64,000 bases of DNA, from the NCBI RefSeq assembly GCF_030035675.1, contig NC_084482.1, positions 225,413,943 to 225,477,942 on the forward strand, written 5' to 3'. Position 1 is the stretch's first letter. Each line of letters opens with the position of its first letter. Positions 1-8,854 of the stretch are shown here, piece by piece. Source of the DNA: Rhineura floridana (lineage: Eukaryota > Chordata > Lepidosauria > Squamata > Rhineuridae). The translations under genes and the position numbers were made by a program. The notes under the pieces were generated by a model that was given only the letters and a program-made list of their open reading frames with translations, searched no databases and was not told the origin of the DNA.

Positions 1-44
1 CAGAGTATCCAAGATGCAACATGAACAGAGTTATAGGTATGAAA

Positions 45-160
45 TTGGTGAATTCCATGTGAGGGGTCATTAAAACACAGATTGAAAATAAAACTTCCAA
101 TATCATAATGCCTTTATACAAATCTAAGATGTGATCCTACTGGAATTATACGGCTAACGT
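45..160 (+). mobile_element. CR1 LINE ORF2 scrap
   Basis: This decayed piece aligns by eye with the end of the CR1 reverse-transcriptase ORF at 12215-12310. Both share a run reading ENKT-(A/S)-(D/N)-IIMPLYKS. The copy here has lost reading frame and is much older than the other CR1 copies in the window. Confidence 0.55.
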
Positions 161-706
161 GCATTTTTCACATTCCGTAATTTTAAATACCCCACATGCC
201 ATTCTGAGGCTTCCCATAAGCTCATTTCAAAACAAAACCTTACAAAACATATAGTCCTGAACTCAGAAATGCTTGCTTAACAACCCCCTCAATTTTCATG
301 GCAATACACAAAACAATCAGAGAGAATAGAGAGTTCAAAGTTTAAAAAGAGAGATAAAAAGCTCAGAGCCCTTTTGGACTTTTTTCTCTGAGAGTTCTCA
401 TAATCTGTTGAAATTCTTTAAAAATCACCCATGTTCACAGAGTACCTTTACTCCTGTTACTGACTTTGCCCCATACTCTGACCTTCATCTTCTGCGGTTT
501 CAAAGTTTAAAAAATGACTGGCTGATTTTTAATTATTTTAATACCTGCCTTTCCCATTTCTCCTCTCCTCTCCCTTCCTCCTCCCCTGTCCCACTCCAGG
601 CCTGCCTCCCTCCCCCCATCAGTTCTGGTTGCCTGACCGTAAAAATAGCATTCTAGAGATGGAAGAGGCAGAGAACCAAAATGCTCAAGCTAAGAGGAGA
701 CAGGAA
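161..706. other. AT-rich stretch, no gene recognised
   Basis: I see no conserved domain, RNA gene or recognisable repeat here. A pyrimidine-rich run lies at about 545-620. The short open frames look like chance. Confidence 0.5.
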
Positions 707-709
707 AGC

Positions 710-846
710 CAGTGTGGTGTAGTGGTTAAGGTGTTGGACTACAACTTGGGAGACCAGGGTTGGAATCCCCACACAGCCATGAAGCTCACTGGGTGACCTT
801 GGGCCAGTCACTGCCTCTCAGCCTCATAAAAACTCTGTTCATAAGA
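710..846 (+). mobile_element. Squamate tRNA-headed SINE (Sauria type), 3' truncated
   Basis: The head has an A-box-like GTGGTGTAGTGGTTAAGG and a B-box-like GGTTGGAATCC, followed by the SINE body that ends in CTCTCAGCCTC. The BovB-like tail of full copies is missing. Fuller antisense copies lie at 5050-5253 and 32937-33165. These SINEs are copied by the BovB LINE, which is also present in the window. Confidence 0.8.
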
Positions 847-907
847 TGGAATCGAAGACAGTACATTTACATTTTTAAAGGGGAGACATAATAGAAGTGC
901 ATGATCA

Positions 908-1087
908 CACCAGACATTTAAAGCACATTCAACACAAATATAAAGCACATGCTTCCCCCAACGAATCCTGGATAATAGGTTTTCTTCACTGTGCTACATT
1001 CCCAGCACCCTTCATAAACTACAACTCCCAGGACTCTTGGGAGGAAGCCATGTGCTTTCAATGTACACTGTGGATGTGCCATAAAGG
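908..1087. mobile_element. MITE with imperfect terminal inverted repeats (family 1)
   Basis: The left end starts near ACATTTAAAGCACATTC and the right end runs GCCATGTGCTTTCAATGTAC. The two pair as imperfect inverted repeats about 50 bp long around a core with an AACTCCCAGGACTC motif. A second member lies at 38612-38812. The size and structure suit a non-autonomous hAT-like DNA transposon, but no transposase is present and the superfamily is inferred. Confidence 0.6.
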
Positions 1088-1399
1088 TGCGTGGTGTGGA
1101 GAAACTGGATAATACCCTCTGATTTAGTAGGGAACTTACACCTGGTGTAGGAAGAGGGAGCAGGAAGTAGCTCCCACCAATTTGCACCCGTTGCAGGAAA
1201 AACGTCGCTCGCTAAACAGTTTGTCTGCCGGGCTACCCTAAAACAAGGAGGGCAGGGCCACGTTTCTGCTTTCCTGAATTAAACAGTGACCTTAATTCCA
1301 ACCGAACTGGAAACTGGGGAGGGCTGGCAGAATGGCAGTATTGAAAGTGTAGCCTCTCTATTCAACTATCACAGCTGAACCAAAGGACAAATGAGGACA

Positions 1400-1900
1400 C
1401 ATGAAGAGGAGGCCCATTTAGCGCACTGGTGTCTCCTTAGCTCTGTTCCGACTCCGAGGCGCCTCCATCTCCAAGCTGCAGGCCACGAAATTCATCCTCA
1501 GAGCCACAGATGTTCCGAGGGATGCTCGATGCGGCCCACCACAGCCAGCCCAGCTCAGGGGGGAGGCAGACGGGAGGGGCAGAGCTGCATTATCTGATCT
1601 GGAGGGTCTGCGGGGAGGGGGCGCTTCAGGGGGGTCCTCGCCCTCTCCCACCCTCCCCTCCGCCCCCAAAGCATACCTTTTCCTCAAGGCTGTGCCCCCC
1701 ACGCGCATCCCCGCTCACTGCATCGCTGCGCACAAAGAGGGACTCCTCCGGCGCTTCCAGCCCGCATGTCTCGCAGAGAGGCGGGGCAGGAAAGGGAAGT
1801 CCCGCCTTTGCGCTCTTCCCTTCCTCTCTGTTCTCTTGTGTTAACCCTTAAAGTGGCTGAAGCTGCCAGGCTGGCCTCCAAGAGGTCTTCTGTTTCTTTA
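1400..1900. promoter_or_regulatory. GC/CpG-rich block, possible first exon on minus strand
   Basis: The stretch is CpG-rich compared with its flanks. On the minus strand a short open stretch ends at a splice-donor-like AAAAG|GTATGC near 1675. It could be the promoter and first exon of a host gene running leftwards out of the window, or a decayed ZNF first exon. I see no protein domain and the ATGs do not settle a frame. Confidence 0.25.
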
Positions 1901-1918
1901 AAGGTTGTGCAGGGGGAA

Positions 1919-2036
1919 GGGAGAATTGCACCTTGTGGTTTTTCCCCTTACAGCGTTGTAAGAAAACCTGCGCTTGGCTGACTTTCTCTTCTCTGAAAGA
2001 TACAGAATCATTCTCAGGCCCTGAGCCTGGCAACCC
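1919..2036 (-). repeat. Interspersed repeat family C, antisense copy
   Basis: This matches the reverse complement of 5404-5528. Shared blocks include GGTTGCCAGG, CAGGCCCTGAG, GATACAG and AACCACAAGGTG. The family is common-looking but I cannot name it. Confidence 0.6.
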
Positions 2037-2865
2037 TACCTCCGCTGCGCCACACGGAGAGTGAAGGGAGATGATAAGCGCCTTACTGGCCGGTGACCCT
2101 TCCCCACATTAAAAATAAAAATGCCATGCACATTTTTTAAAAAAGGCTTTGAGGGAACAACTTAGGTTAGCCTAAACCCTGTTTCCTTTACCTGTTAGAT
2201 TTCTCTGTGCAGGGACTTTTTTGTGCTGAGAGTCCTCGAATGGCAGCAGCAACGGACTGGGCCCCTGACTGCAACTGACGCATCCCATTTTTAATTCCCC
2301 CTCAACATCTGAACAAGAAAAAACTCTCCCCGCAATTAGGACACCAGGGCAAGCACCACCGTTTGACCTTCAGCCTCTCTCCCTGGCATGCTAGATTTCT
2401 GCTTGTGGGGGACTCAGCCCACTTCCCCCATCATTGAGGTGTGTGTGCATATCTTGCCTGGGCTGGGACAGAGGGGGACTCTTTGGGGAGGGCACGGCGA
2501 GGCGGTGCGGCAGGGCTCCTCCCTCCTTCCCTCCCTCTGTGGTTCTCTTCAGATAAACATGGAGAAGCTTGCCCCCCTCCACTGGGTCCCTCCACCGAGG
2601 GCCCCCCACTCCCTGTCTCCATCCCCCTGGCACTACAAGTGGGGCATCCTCCCTGACTCCCCGCCCTTCCTCCTGTCCCCGGGGGGAGTGGGGGGAGCTT
2701 CACTTCCCCACAAGTGGAGCTCCCCACTCAGCAGTTTCAGGGAAGGGAGGGGGGAAGCTGGCTCTGATCCAGGTGGCTGTGGCCACTCCCGAGCCAAGAG
2801 AAGCCGCTTCAGCTTCCAGCCCTCCCAGTGAAGTCCCCCCTCCACCCCCAGCAGCAACAGCATAG
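2037..2865. other. GC-rich, purine/pyrimidine-skewed stretch, no gene recognised
   Basis: Many overlapping open frames occur here on both strands. They come from low stop-codon density in GC-rich DNA, and none shows a domain. The right edge joins an antisense L2 LINE in mid-ORF, so this DNA may have replaced or invaded the 3' half of that LINE. Confidence 0.45.
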
Positions 2866-3666
2866 CAAGAACAGCATGGGGGACAGAACTGACCCCCGTG
2901 GAACCCCATACTGGAGAGTCCAGGGTGCTGAGCAATGTTCCCCAAGCACCACCTTCTGGAAACGACCCGCCAAGTAGAAGCAGAACCACTGCCATGCAGT
3001 CCGTCCCACTCCCAACTCAGCCAGTCTTCCCAGAAGGATACCATGGTCGATGGTTTCGAAAGCTGCTGAGAGATAAGAAGAATCAACAGAGTCACACTCC
3101 CCCTGTCTCTCTCCCGACAAAGGTCCCGACAGGGCGATCAAGGCCATTTCTGTGCCAAAACTAGGCCTGAAACCCGACTGAAATGGATCCAGATAATTGG
3201 TCTCATCCAAGAGTGTCTGGAGCTGGCCCGCAACCACTCGTTCAAGGACCTTGCCCAGGAATGGAACATTTGCCACAGGCCTATAATCATTATAATTTTC
3301 TGGGGCCAGGGAGGGCCTCTTCAGGAGTGGTCTCACTACCGCCTCTTTCAGGCAGCCAGGGACCACCCCCTCTCTCAGAGAGGCATTAATCACCTCCCTG
3401 GCCCAGCCGGCTGTTCCATCCCTGCTAGCTTTTATTAGCCAAGAAGGGCAAGGATCCAGCACAGAAGTGGTTGCACGAACCTGTCCAAGCACCTTGTCAA
3501 CGTCCTCAAGCTACACCAGCTGAAACTCATCCAAGAAATCGGGACAAGGCTGTGCTCTGGATACCTCGCTTGATTCACCTGCTGTAACACTGGAGTCTAA
3601 GTCCTGGCGGATGCTAAAGATTTTATCCTGGAAGTGCCTAGCAAATTCATTACAGCGGGCCTGTAT
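2866..3666 (-). mobile_element. L2 LINE, ORF2 reverse-transcriptase fragment
   Basis: Minus-strand translation gives LINE reverse-transcriptase motifs in order: REGVVPGCLKEAVVRPLLK, DYRPVANVPFLGKVLE, DPFQSGFRP, a decayed AFETIDHGILL block and GVPRGSVLSPMLF. The last stops just before the expected YADD motif. The phrases fit the squamate L2 clade, not CR1 or BovB. The upstream part (3493-3666) is the link between endonuclease and RT and is frame-broken. Confidence 0.85.
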
Positions 3667-4048
3667 GACTCTAACAGTTAGGAAGTTTTTCCTGGTGTCC
3701 AGTCAAAATCTGGCTTCCTGCAACTTGAGCCCATTATTCCGTGTCCTGCACTCTGGGATGATCGAGAAGAGATCCTGGCCCTCCTCTATGTGACAACCTT
3801 TCATGTACTTGAAGAGTGCTATCATATCTCCCCTCAGTCTTCTCTTCTCCAGGCTAAACACGCCTAGTTCTTTCAGTCTATCCACATAGGGCTTTGTTTC
3901 CAGTCCTCTGATCATGTTTGTTGCCCTCCTCTGAACCTGTTCCAATTTGTCTGCATCCTTCTTGAAGTGTGGAGACCAGAACTGGACACAGTATTCAAGA
4001 TGAGGCCTAACCAGTATGGAATAGAGAGGAACTAGTACTTCACGCAAT
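3667..4048 (-). mobile_element. CR1 LINE, ORF2 C-terminal fragment
   Basis: Minus-strand translation contains [19 protein letters not shown], then [14 protein letters not shown] and [21 protein letters not shown]. This is the CR1 ORF2 C-terminus. It differs from the young copies at 8.3-12.9 and 58.3 kb, so it belongs to another, older CR1 subfamily. Confidence 0.85.
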
Positions 4049-4054
4049 TTGGAA

Positions 4055-4440
4055 ACTATTCACTAATAAGCAAAACCCCTTGGGGTTTAAGAACGTACCT
4101 ATAGCCCACAGCTATTTCTATCAAACTTCAAAATGCAGGGAAATTGGGCAGCTATAGTGAATGCACCAGGAGAGCAGGAGACCTGACCTCCTCTCTGAGA
4201 TATTGTACTGCCCTACAAATTTGTCAGAATGCAAACACAATTTGGGTTGGTCTTTCACAGTCCAATCCACATGCTGTGTAGCTTGGAAGAATTTGATAAC
4301 ATGTGCCTCTCAGCATATGGTGAGTGGTGGCAACACCTGCCATCTCCAAAGACAGAGAATTATATTTGTGTATGTTTGTTGGTGTTCTTCTTGCTATGCT
4401 TCTTGCCTGTGTTACTAATGTTTCTACAGAGAATCTATTA
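4055..4440 (+). repeat. Unclassified interspersed repeat R1 (copy 1)
   Basis: This block recurs at 45050-45315 (+), 60470-60860 (+) and 61400-61605 (-). Shared landmarks are ATTGGGCAGCTA, GCCCTACAAATTTGT, TTGGTCTTTCACAGTCCAATCC and GCTTGGAAGAATTTG. At three of the four sites it lies beside the octamer minisatellite. I do not recognise the class and found no coding motif. Confidence 0.75.
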
Positions 4441-4479
4441 CTGAATTTCTCTGCTTTTTAATCTGGGAGGTAAGAAATG

Positions 4480-5047
4480 GGATCCTGTGCAAGTTTGCTG
4501 AGAATGGATTGATCGTTTGCATGCTTATTGAGTTCTGTGGAATTTACTCCCCTGCAATCAAGCTTAGGATAGGTGAAACTAACCACAGGGGATGAGGGGA
4601 GGAAACACAGAGGGGAGGATTGGGATGGGAGCAGGCAGGACGGGGAGGGGAGAAGGATAGGTTTGATCATTTGCATTTTTATTGAATTCAGTGTGATTTA
4701 TTCCTGTGCAATCATGCTTAGGATAGGTAAAACTGACCAGGGAGGGAGGGAGGGCTGGAGTGGGCAGGGGAGGAGGAAGAAGAAAGAGGGGAAGGGAGGA
4801 GGAAGGTAGAGGAGAGGGGAAGGAGGGGAAAAAACAGGTCTGATCATTTGCATGCTTATTGAGTTCAATGGGATTTACTTCCGTGCAATCATGGTTAGGA
4901 TAGGTAAAACTGACCATGGGGAAGAGGAAAGGGAGGGGGAGGGAAGAGGCAAGAGGGAGGAGATAGGAGGGAGGAGAAGGGAGTGTGGGTTTGATTGTTT
5001 GCATACTTTTTGAGTTCAATGGAATTTATTTCTATGCAATCATGTTT
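4480..5047 (+). repeat. Octamer-bearing minisatellite, array 1 (4 units)
   Basis: Units start near 4511, 4665, 4842 and 4993. Each has a conserved block of about 65 bp (GATCATTTGCATGC, TTATTGAGTTCA, GGATTTACT, CAATCATG, TTAGGATAGG) followed by a GA-rich spacer of variable length, so the period is 150-177 bp. The block contains ATTTGCAT, the reverse complement of the POU octamer, intact in units 2 and 3. A second array lies at 61920-62830. Confidence 0.8.
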
Positions 5048-5049
5048 GA

Positions 5050-5253
5050 AAATGGAAATGTACTGCCTTCAAGTCAATCCTGACTTATGTTGACCCTATG
5101 AATAGGGTTTTCATGGTAAATGGTATTCAGAGGTGGTTTTACCATTGCCTTCCTCTGAGACTGAGAGGCAGTGACTGACCCAAGGTCACCCAGTGAGCTT
5201 CATGGCTGTGTGGGGATTCGAACCCTGGTCTCTCAGGTCGTAGTCGAACACTG
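5050..5253 (-). mobile_element. Sauria-type SINE with BovB-like tail
   Basis: Read on the minus strand, a tRNA-like head (B-box GGTTCGAATCC) is followed by the body with AAGCTCACTGGGTGACCTTG. The tail with AACCCTATTCATAGGGTC resembles the 3' ends of BovB elements in this window. The copy is nearly complete and lies directly after the minisatellite. Confidence 0.85.
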
Positions 5254-5327
5254 ACCTGGGGGAGGAGCAGGGAGGGCGGAGATTGGGTGGGTAGGTACTG
5301 GGCAGAAGGGAAGCCCCTTTCCTTTCT

Positions 5328-5413
5328 AAAAGGAAAACATTGTGAACAGTATCATTGCTTTTCATCGTTTCCCCCACCTTTTTATTCTACAGAAGGCACA
5401 TGTAGCCTCCCAC
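5328..5413 (+). repeat. 86-bp direct repeat, left copy
   Basis: The run from AAAAGGAAAACATTGTG to GTAGCCTCCCAC is repeated at 5906-5991 with few mismatches. The two copies bracket 492 bp that hold repeat C and an antisense L2 tail. A single copy occurs at the matching place in the right-hand block (about 62923-63004). Confidence 0.85.
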
Positions 5414-5540
5414 TAGGGTTGCCAGGTTCAGGGCCTGAGACTGATCCTGTATCTTTAGGAGAAGGGAATGTCAGCCAAGTGCAGGTGTTCTTGCAACACT
5501 GTAACGGGAAAAACCACAAGGTGGAATTAGTAACCCACAA
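5404..5540 (+). repeat. Interspersed repeat family C, sense copy
   Basis: This is the sense partner of 1919-2036, starting TAGGGTTGCCAGGTTCAGGG and reaching AACCACAAGGTGG. It forms the left part of the segment bracketed by the 86-bp repeats. Confidence 0.6.
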
Positions 5541-5599
5541 ATATCTCTGCATTAAATAGGAGAAGTGGGCCGATTCAGTTTTTTCTGACTGTGGGATTT

Positions 5600-5895
5600 T
5601 TTATTTAATATTTATTATTTGATTTATATCCCCCCCCCCTTCCTCTCAGCAGTAGCCCAGGGCGGCAAACAGAAACAATAAAAACACTTTAAAACATCAT
5701 AAAAGGACCTTAAAATACATTAAAACAAAACTTTTTTAAAGAGCTTTAAAAACATCCTTTTTTTAAAAAAGGGTTAAAATACATTATTAAAGAAAACATA
5801 TTAAAAGCAATTCTAACACAGACGCAGACTGGGATAGGTCTCAACTTAAAAGGCTTGTTGAAAGAGGAAAAGTCTTCAAAAGGCGTCAAAAAGAT
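5600..5895 (-). mobile_element. L2-type LINE 3' UTR, antisense
   Basis: On the minus strand the sequence runs AAGCCTTTTAAGTTGAGACC, then a TTTTAA-rich stretch, then GCCGCCCTGGGC and an ATAAAT tail. The same layout occurs at 39060-39310 (sense) and 56510-56760 (antisense). Confidence 0.75.
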
Positions 5896-5905
5896 TGCAG
5901 AGAGC

Positions 5906-5991
5906 AAAAGGAAAACATTGTGAACAGTATCATTGCTTTTCTGCCTTTCCCCCACCTTTTTATTCTACACCAGGCACATGTAGCCTCCCAC
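5906..5991 (+). repeat. 86-bp direct repeat, right copy
   Basis: Right partner of 5328-5413. Downstream the sequence continues into MITE family 2, as at 63005, so this is the side that retains the ancestral junction. Confidence 0.85.
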
Positions 5992-6005
5992 CCAAAGCTG
6001 TCCCC

Positions 6006-6215
6006 GGCCACATCCACACCAGGCCTTTATTTCACTTTGGACAGTCATGGCTTCTCTCAAAGAACCCTGGGAAGTGTAGTTCGTGAAGGGTGCTGAGAGT
6101 TGCTAGGAGATGCCCTGTTCCCCTCAAAGACCTTCAATCAGAGTGGCTGACTGTTAAACCACTCTGGCCACTGAAGCCCCTCTCTCGCCTTCAAGAGTCT
6201 GCATCTTTGGAGCAA
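6006..6215. mobile_element. MITE family 2, truncated
   Basis: This has the left terminal repeat (GGCCACATCCACACCAGGCC) and core of the full element at 63031-63319, but the right inverted repeat is missing. Confidence 0.75.
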
Positions 6216-6620
6216 AGATAGGCGGACACTTGTGGGGGGGAAGGTGCTTCATCAGGGGATCCCCACGGAGCAGCAAAGTCTACCTGATGAGTGCTGGAAG
6301 CCGAGGAGAGAGAGAGAGGAAACCATCAATTAGGGGGTGAGGAGGGATGATAATCCCTGCCAGACTTTGGGGCAACCCTCAGATGTGGGGCCAAAAGAGA
6401 ACATCAAGAGGTTGAGTGTGTGTGAGGAGGGCGGGGGGTCAAAATCCTTGCTGTGATCCCCTCTCCCATAAACAACTCCTTGAGAAACAAAAAAGTAGTT
6501 TTCTTATTTACTGTTAAATATGGATCTGCCCCTTTCCCAGGAAAAGTCTGTCCAAATCAATCAATAAAAACGATGAGTACATAAAAAGAAATCAGTACTG
6601 CAAAAGACAAAAAACTAATT
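6216..6620. other. No gene recognised
   Basis: The stretch has a short GA run (about 6308-6324) and mixed sequence. I saw no domain, RNA gene or repeat that I can name. Confidence 0.5.
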
Positions 6621-6759
6621 CAGGGACAGACAACGTGGTGCCCTCCGGCTCTTGCTGGACTGCAACTCCCACCATCCCTCCTCAGTGGCCATGTGGCTGC
6701 TGGGAGTTGTAGCTGAAAACATCTATGGGGCGGAGGGGACCACGTTGACTGCCCCTTTC
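6621..6759. mobile_element. Small hAT-like MITE
   Basis: The terminal inverted repeats CAACGTGGTGCCCTCCG (left) and CGGAGGGGACCACGTTG (right) pair at 16 of 17 positions. An inner inverted pair, TGCAACTCCCACCATC and GCTGGGAGTTGTAGC, lies between them. This is the familiar short palindromic MITE of squamate genomes. The hAT assignment rests on its CAGGG-like ends. Confidence 0.75.
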
Positions 6760-7436
6760 TCTAACCCACCTTGAGTGAGGCTAGAGGCGGGGAGTGTCAG
6801 CTGAGGCACTGAGCTGGTCAGGGAGGCAGAATGGGGGGCCTTGACCGGCTCCCCAGCAGAGAAGTGGGCGAGGGAGGCAGAAGAAGGTCCTTCTCCAGAT
6901 GGACCGCAAAGGGGGCAGGAATACTGCCCTCCCCTGAGGGCCAAATACCCGCCCTGGACTTTGCACTGGCCCCTGCGAAGGAGCTCTGCCCAGCACCCTC
7001 CGGGGTGGGAAGCTCCTGCAGACACACTTCCAGGAGGGAAAACTGGAGAGAGTCTGTGTGTGTGTGTGTGTAGGGGGGGTTGGTTTGTTAACTGAAGCCC
7101 CCTCCCACCCCATCTACAGCATCTGTGGGTGAAAAAGCAAAGCCCCCGCAGCACCTGGGGAAAGGGAGGGAGGGAGGGGGGAAGAGCCAAGAGAAAAGTT
7201 ACCTACAGGTTGAGGAATGGATTGCTGTGGGGGGAGGAGGACAGAAAGGACAGGATGGAATATCCCCCCAAGGGCCCTCCCCTGGGAACACCCTCCCCAC
7301 CCCAGATCAAAACAACACCATCAAGGGACAACCGTTTTATACAAAATAAAGCTCTTCCACTTGCATTATATTATGGAGCACGAAAGGTCAAGAAATGGAG
7401 AACGTCCCTGATGTGGAGGGTGCACAGGGCATAGTC
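6760..7436. other. GC-rich stretch with (GT)n, no gene recognised
   Basis: A (TG)n microsatellite lies at about 7050-7070. Several open frames on both strands show no domain. I could not tie this stretch to the ZNF first-exon blocks. Confidence 0.45.
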
Positions 7437-8215
7437 ATTTAGAATATCTAGAAACTTTGCTTCTTTGTCATGACTGGAACACATATGCGGCCAGTCTATG
7501 TCCGGGTAGTTGAAGTCACCCATTACTACCACATTTCCTAGTTTGGATGCTTCCTCAATTTCATATCTCATCTCAAGGTCTCCCTGAGCATTTTGATCAG
7601 GGGGACGATAGATCGTTCCCAGTATTAAGTCCCTCCTGGGGCATGGTATCACCACCCACAACGATTCTGTGGAGGAGTCTGCCTCTTTTGGGGTTTCGAG
7701 CTTGCTGGATTCAATGCCCTCTTTCACGTATAGAGCGACTCTGCCACCGATACATCCTTCCCTGTCCTTCCGATATAGTTTATATCCAGGGATAACCGTA
7801 TCCCACTGGTTTTCTCCATTCCACCAGGTCTCCGTTATGCTCACTATATCAATCCTCTCCTCTAAGACCAAGCACTCCAGTTCTCCCATCTTGGTTCGCA
7901 GGCTCCTAGCATTAGCGTACAGGCACTTGTAAGCAGTGTCTCTCTTCAAGTGTCTTTGGCACTTGTGGTTAGGCCTGTGGTAATTTGGCCCTTCTGAATT
8001 GATATCCTGTGCCCCTGCTCTCACAATGCCTACTTCTAGGCCTACCCCTTTTAAAATTTCATCATTTCTTTGGTTTTTATCCCAGGGGGGAGGTTTATTC
8101 CGAACCGGACCTTCCTCAGCTCCTGTCGGGTTTCCCCCCTCAGTCATTTTAAAAGCTGCTCTGCTACCTTTTTAATTTTAAGTGCCAGCAGTCTGGTTCC
8201 ATTCTGGTTCAAGTG
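7437..8215 (-). mobile_element. CR1 LINE fragment (end of ORF1 to endonuclease), inverted
   Basis: On the minus strand this carries the last codons of ORF1, the intergenic spacer, and ORF2 from an ATG at 8147. The endonuclease motifs LYANARSLRTKMGELE, SITETWW and GDFNYPDIDWPHMCSS follow, and the copy stops soon after. It matches 9660-10445 of the neighbouring sense CR1 at about 98% by eye. The intact ATG here shows where the ORF2 of the sense copy should start. It is not a twin-priming inversion of that copy, because the sense element still has this region. Confidence 0.9.
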
Positions 8216-8273
8216 GAGTAGAATGGAGAGAACCAGTGGTGCAGATATCTCTGGATGCAAACTCTGTGGGAAA

Positions 8274-8721
8274 GAGCTAGAGGGAGCCCCAGCTGACGAA
8301 GCGTCAAGGCCCCAGCTGACAAAGCGTCAAGGCGAGTTAAGCAGCAGAGCGAAAAGAGGGTAAGTAGCTCCCATTTATTCCATTATTTAATTGAAGTAAA
8401 ACAGCTCAGAGCAATAACTAATAAGGGCAGCCCAAGGTCACCCTGAGCTAGGAGCCAAATCCTGAAAGAACCTATATCTTACGAGACAGATCCTAGGAGA
8501 AGGAAGCGTATAGAAAGCTAGTTTTCAACACCACCCTAGCAGGAAAGCTTCAGGGGACACTGTAAACAAGGCGGAGAGAAACAGTCATTGGCTGGCAGCA
8601 GTAGCTGGGAGGAACCAGCCACACATATAAAGTCAGAGCACCCTAGCGAGGGAGCCTGCTCCACGAGCTAGAGGGAGCCCCAGCTGACGAAGCGTCAAGG
8701 CGAGTTAAGCAGCAGAGCGAG
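8274..8721 (+). promoter_or_regulatory. CR1 5' region with repeated modules
   Basis: A module starting GAGCTAGAGGGAGCCCCAGC and running to GTTAAGCAGCAGAGCG occurs at 8274-8351, with an internal partial repeat, and again at 8664-8721. Between them lies a TATA-like CATATAAAGTC at about 8625. Repeated 5' modules recall the promoter monomers of other LINEs; promoter activity is inferred only. Confidence 0.5.
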
Positions 8722-8854
8722 TTCGGCAGCAGGGCGAGGAAGCCAGGGCCCCCCACTCTGCCCATCTGTTCCCTGACCTCAACTAAACCGCAGTCTCCAA
8801 CCCATTGATGTAATAAACCTTAAACAAAACTATGCAGGTAAGAAGCCAGCAGGG

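Noticed and set aside
715-790. Possible tRNA gene
   Set aside because: A and B boxes belong to the SINE head, which continues into the SINE body; no cloverleaf acceptor stem.
2391-3095. Several 80-150 codon frames on both strands
   Set aside because: GC-rich DNA with few stops; no domain. Only the L2 reverse-transcriptase frame is supported.
4573-5019. Frames of 78 and 146 codons in the minisatellite
   Set aside because: Low-complexity readings (SLPSFPSPLP-type or EGRG-type) of GA/CT-rich spacers.
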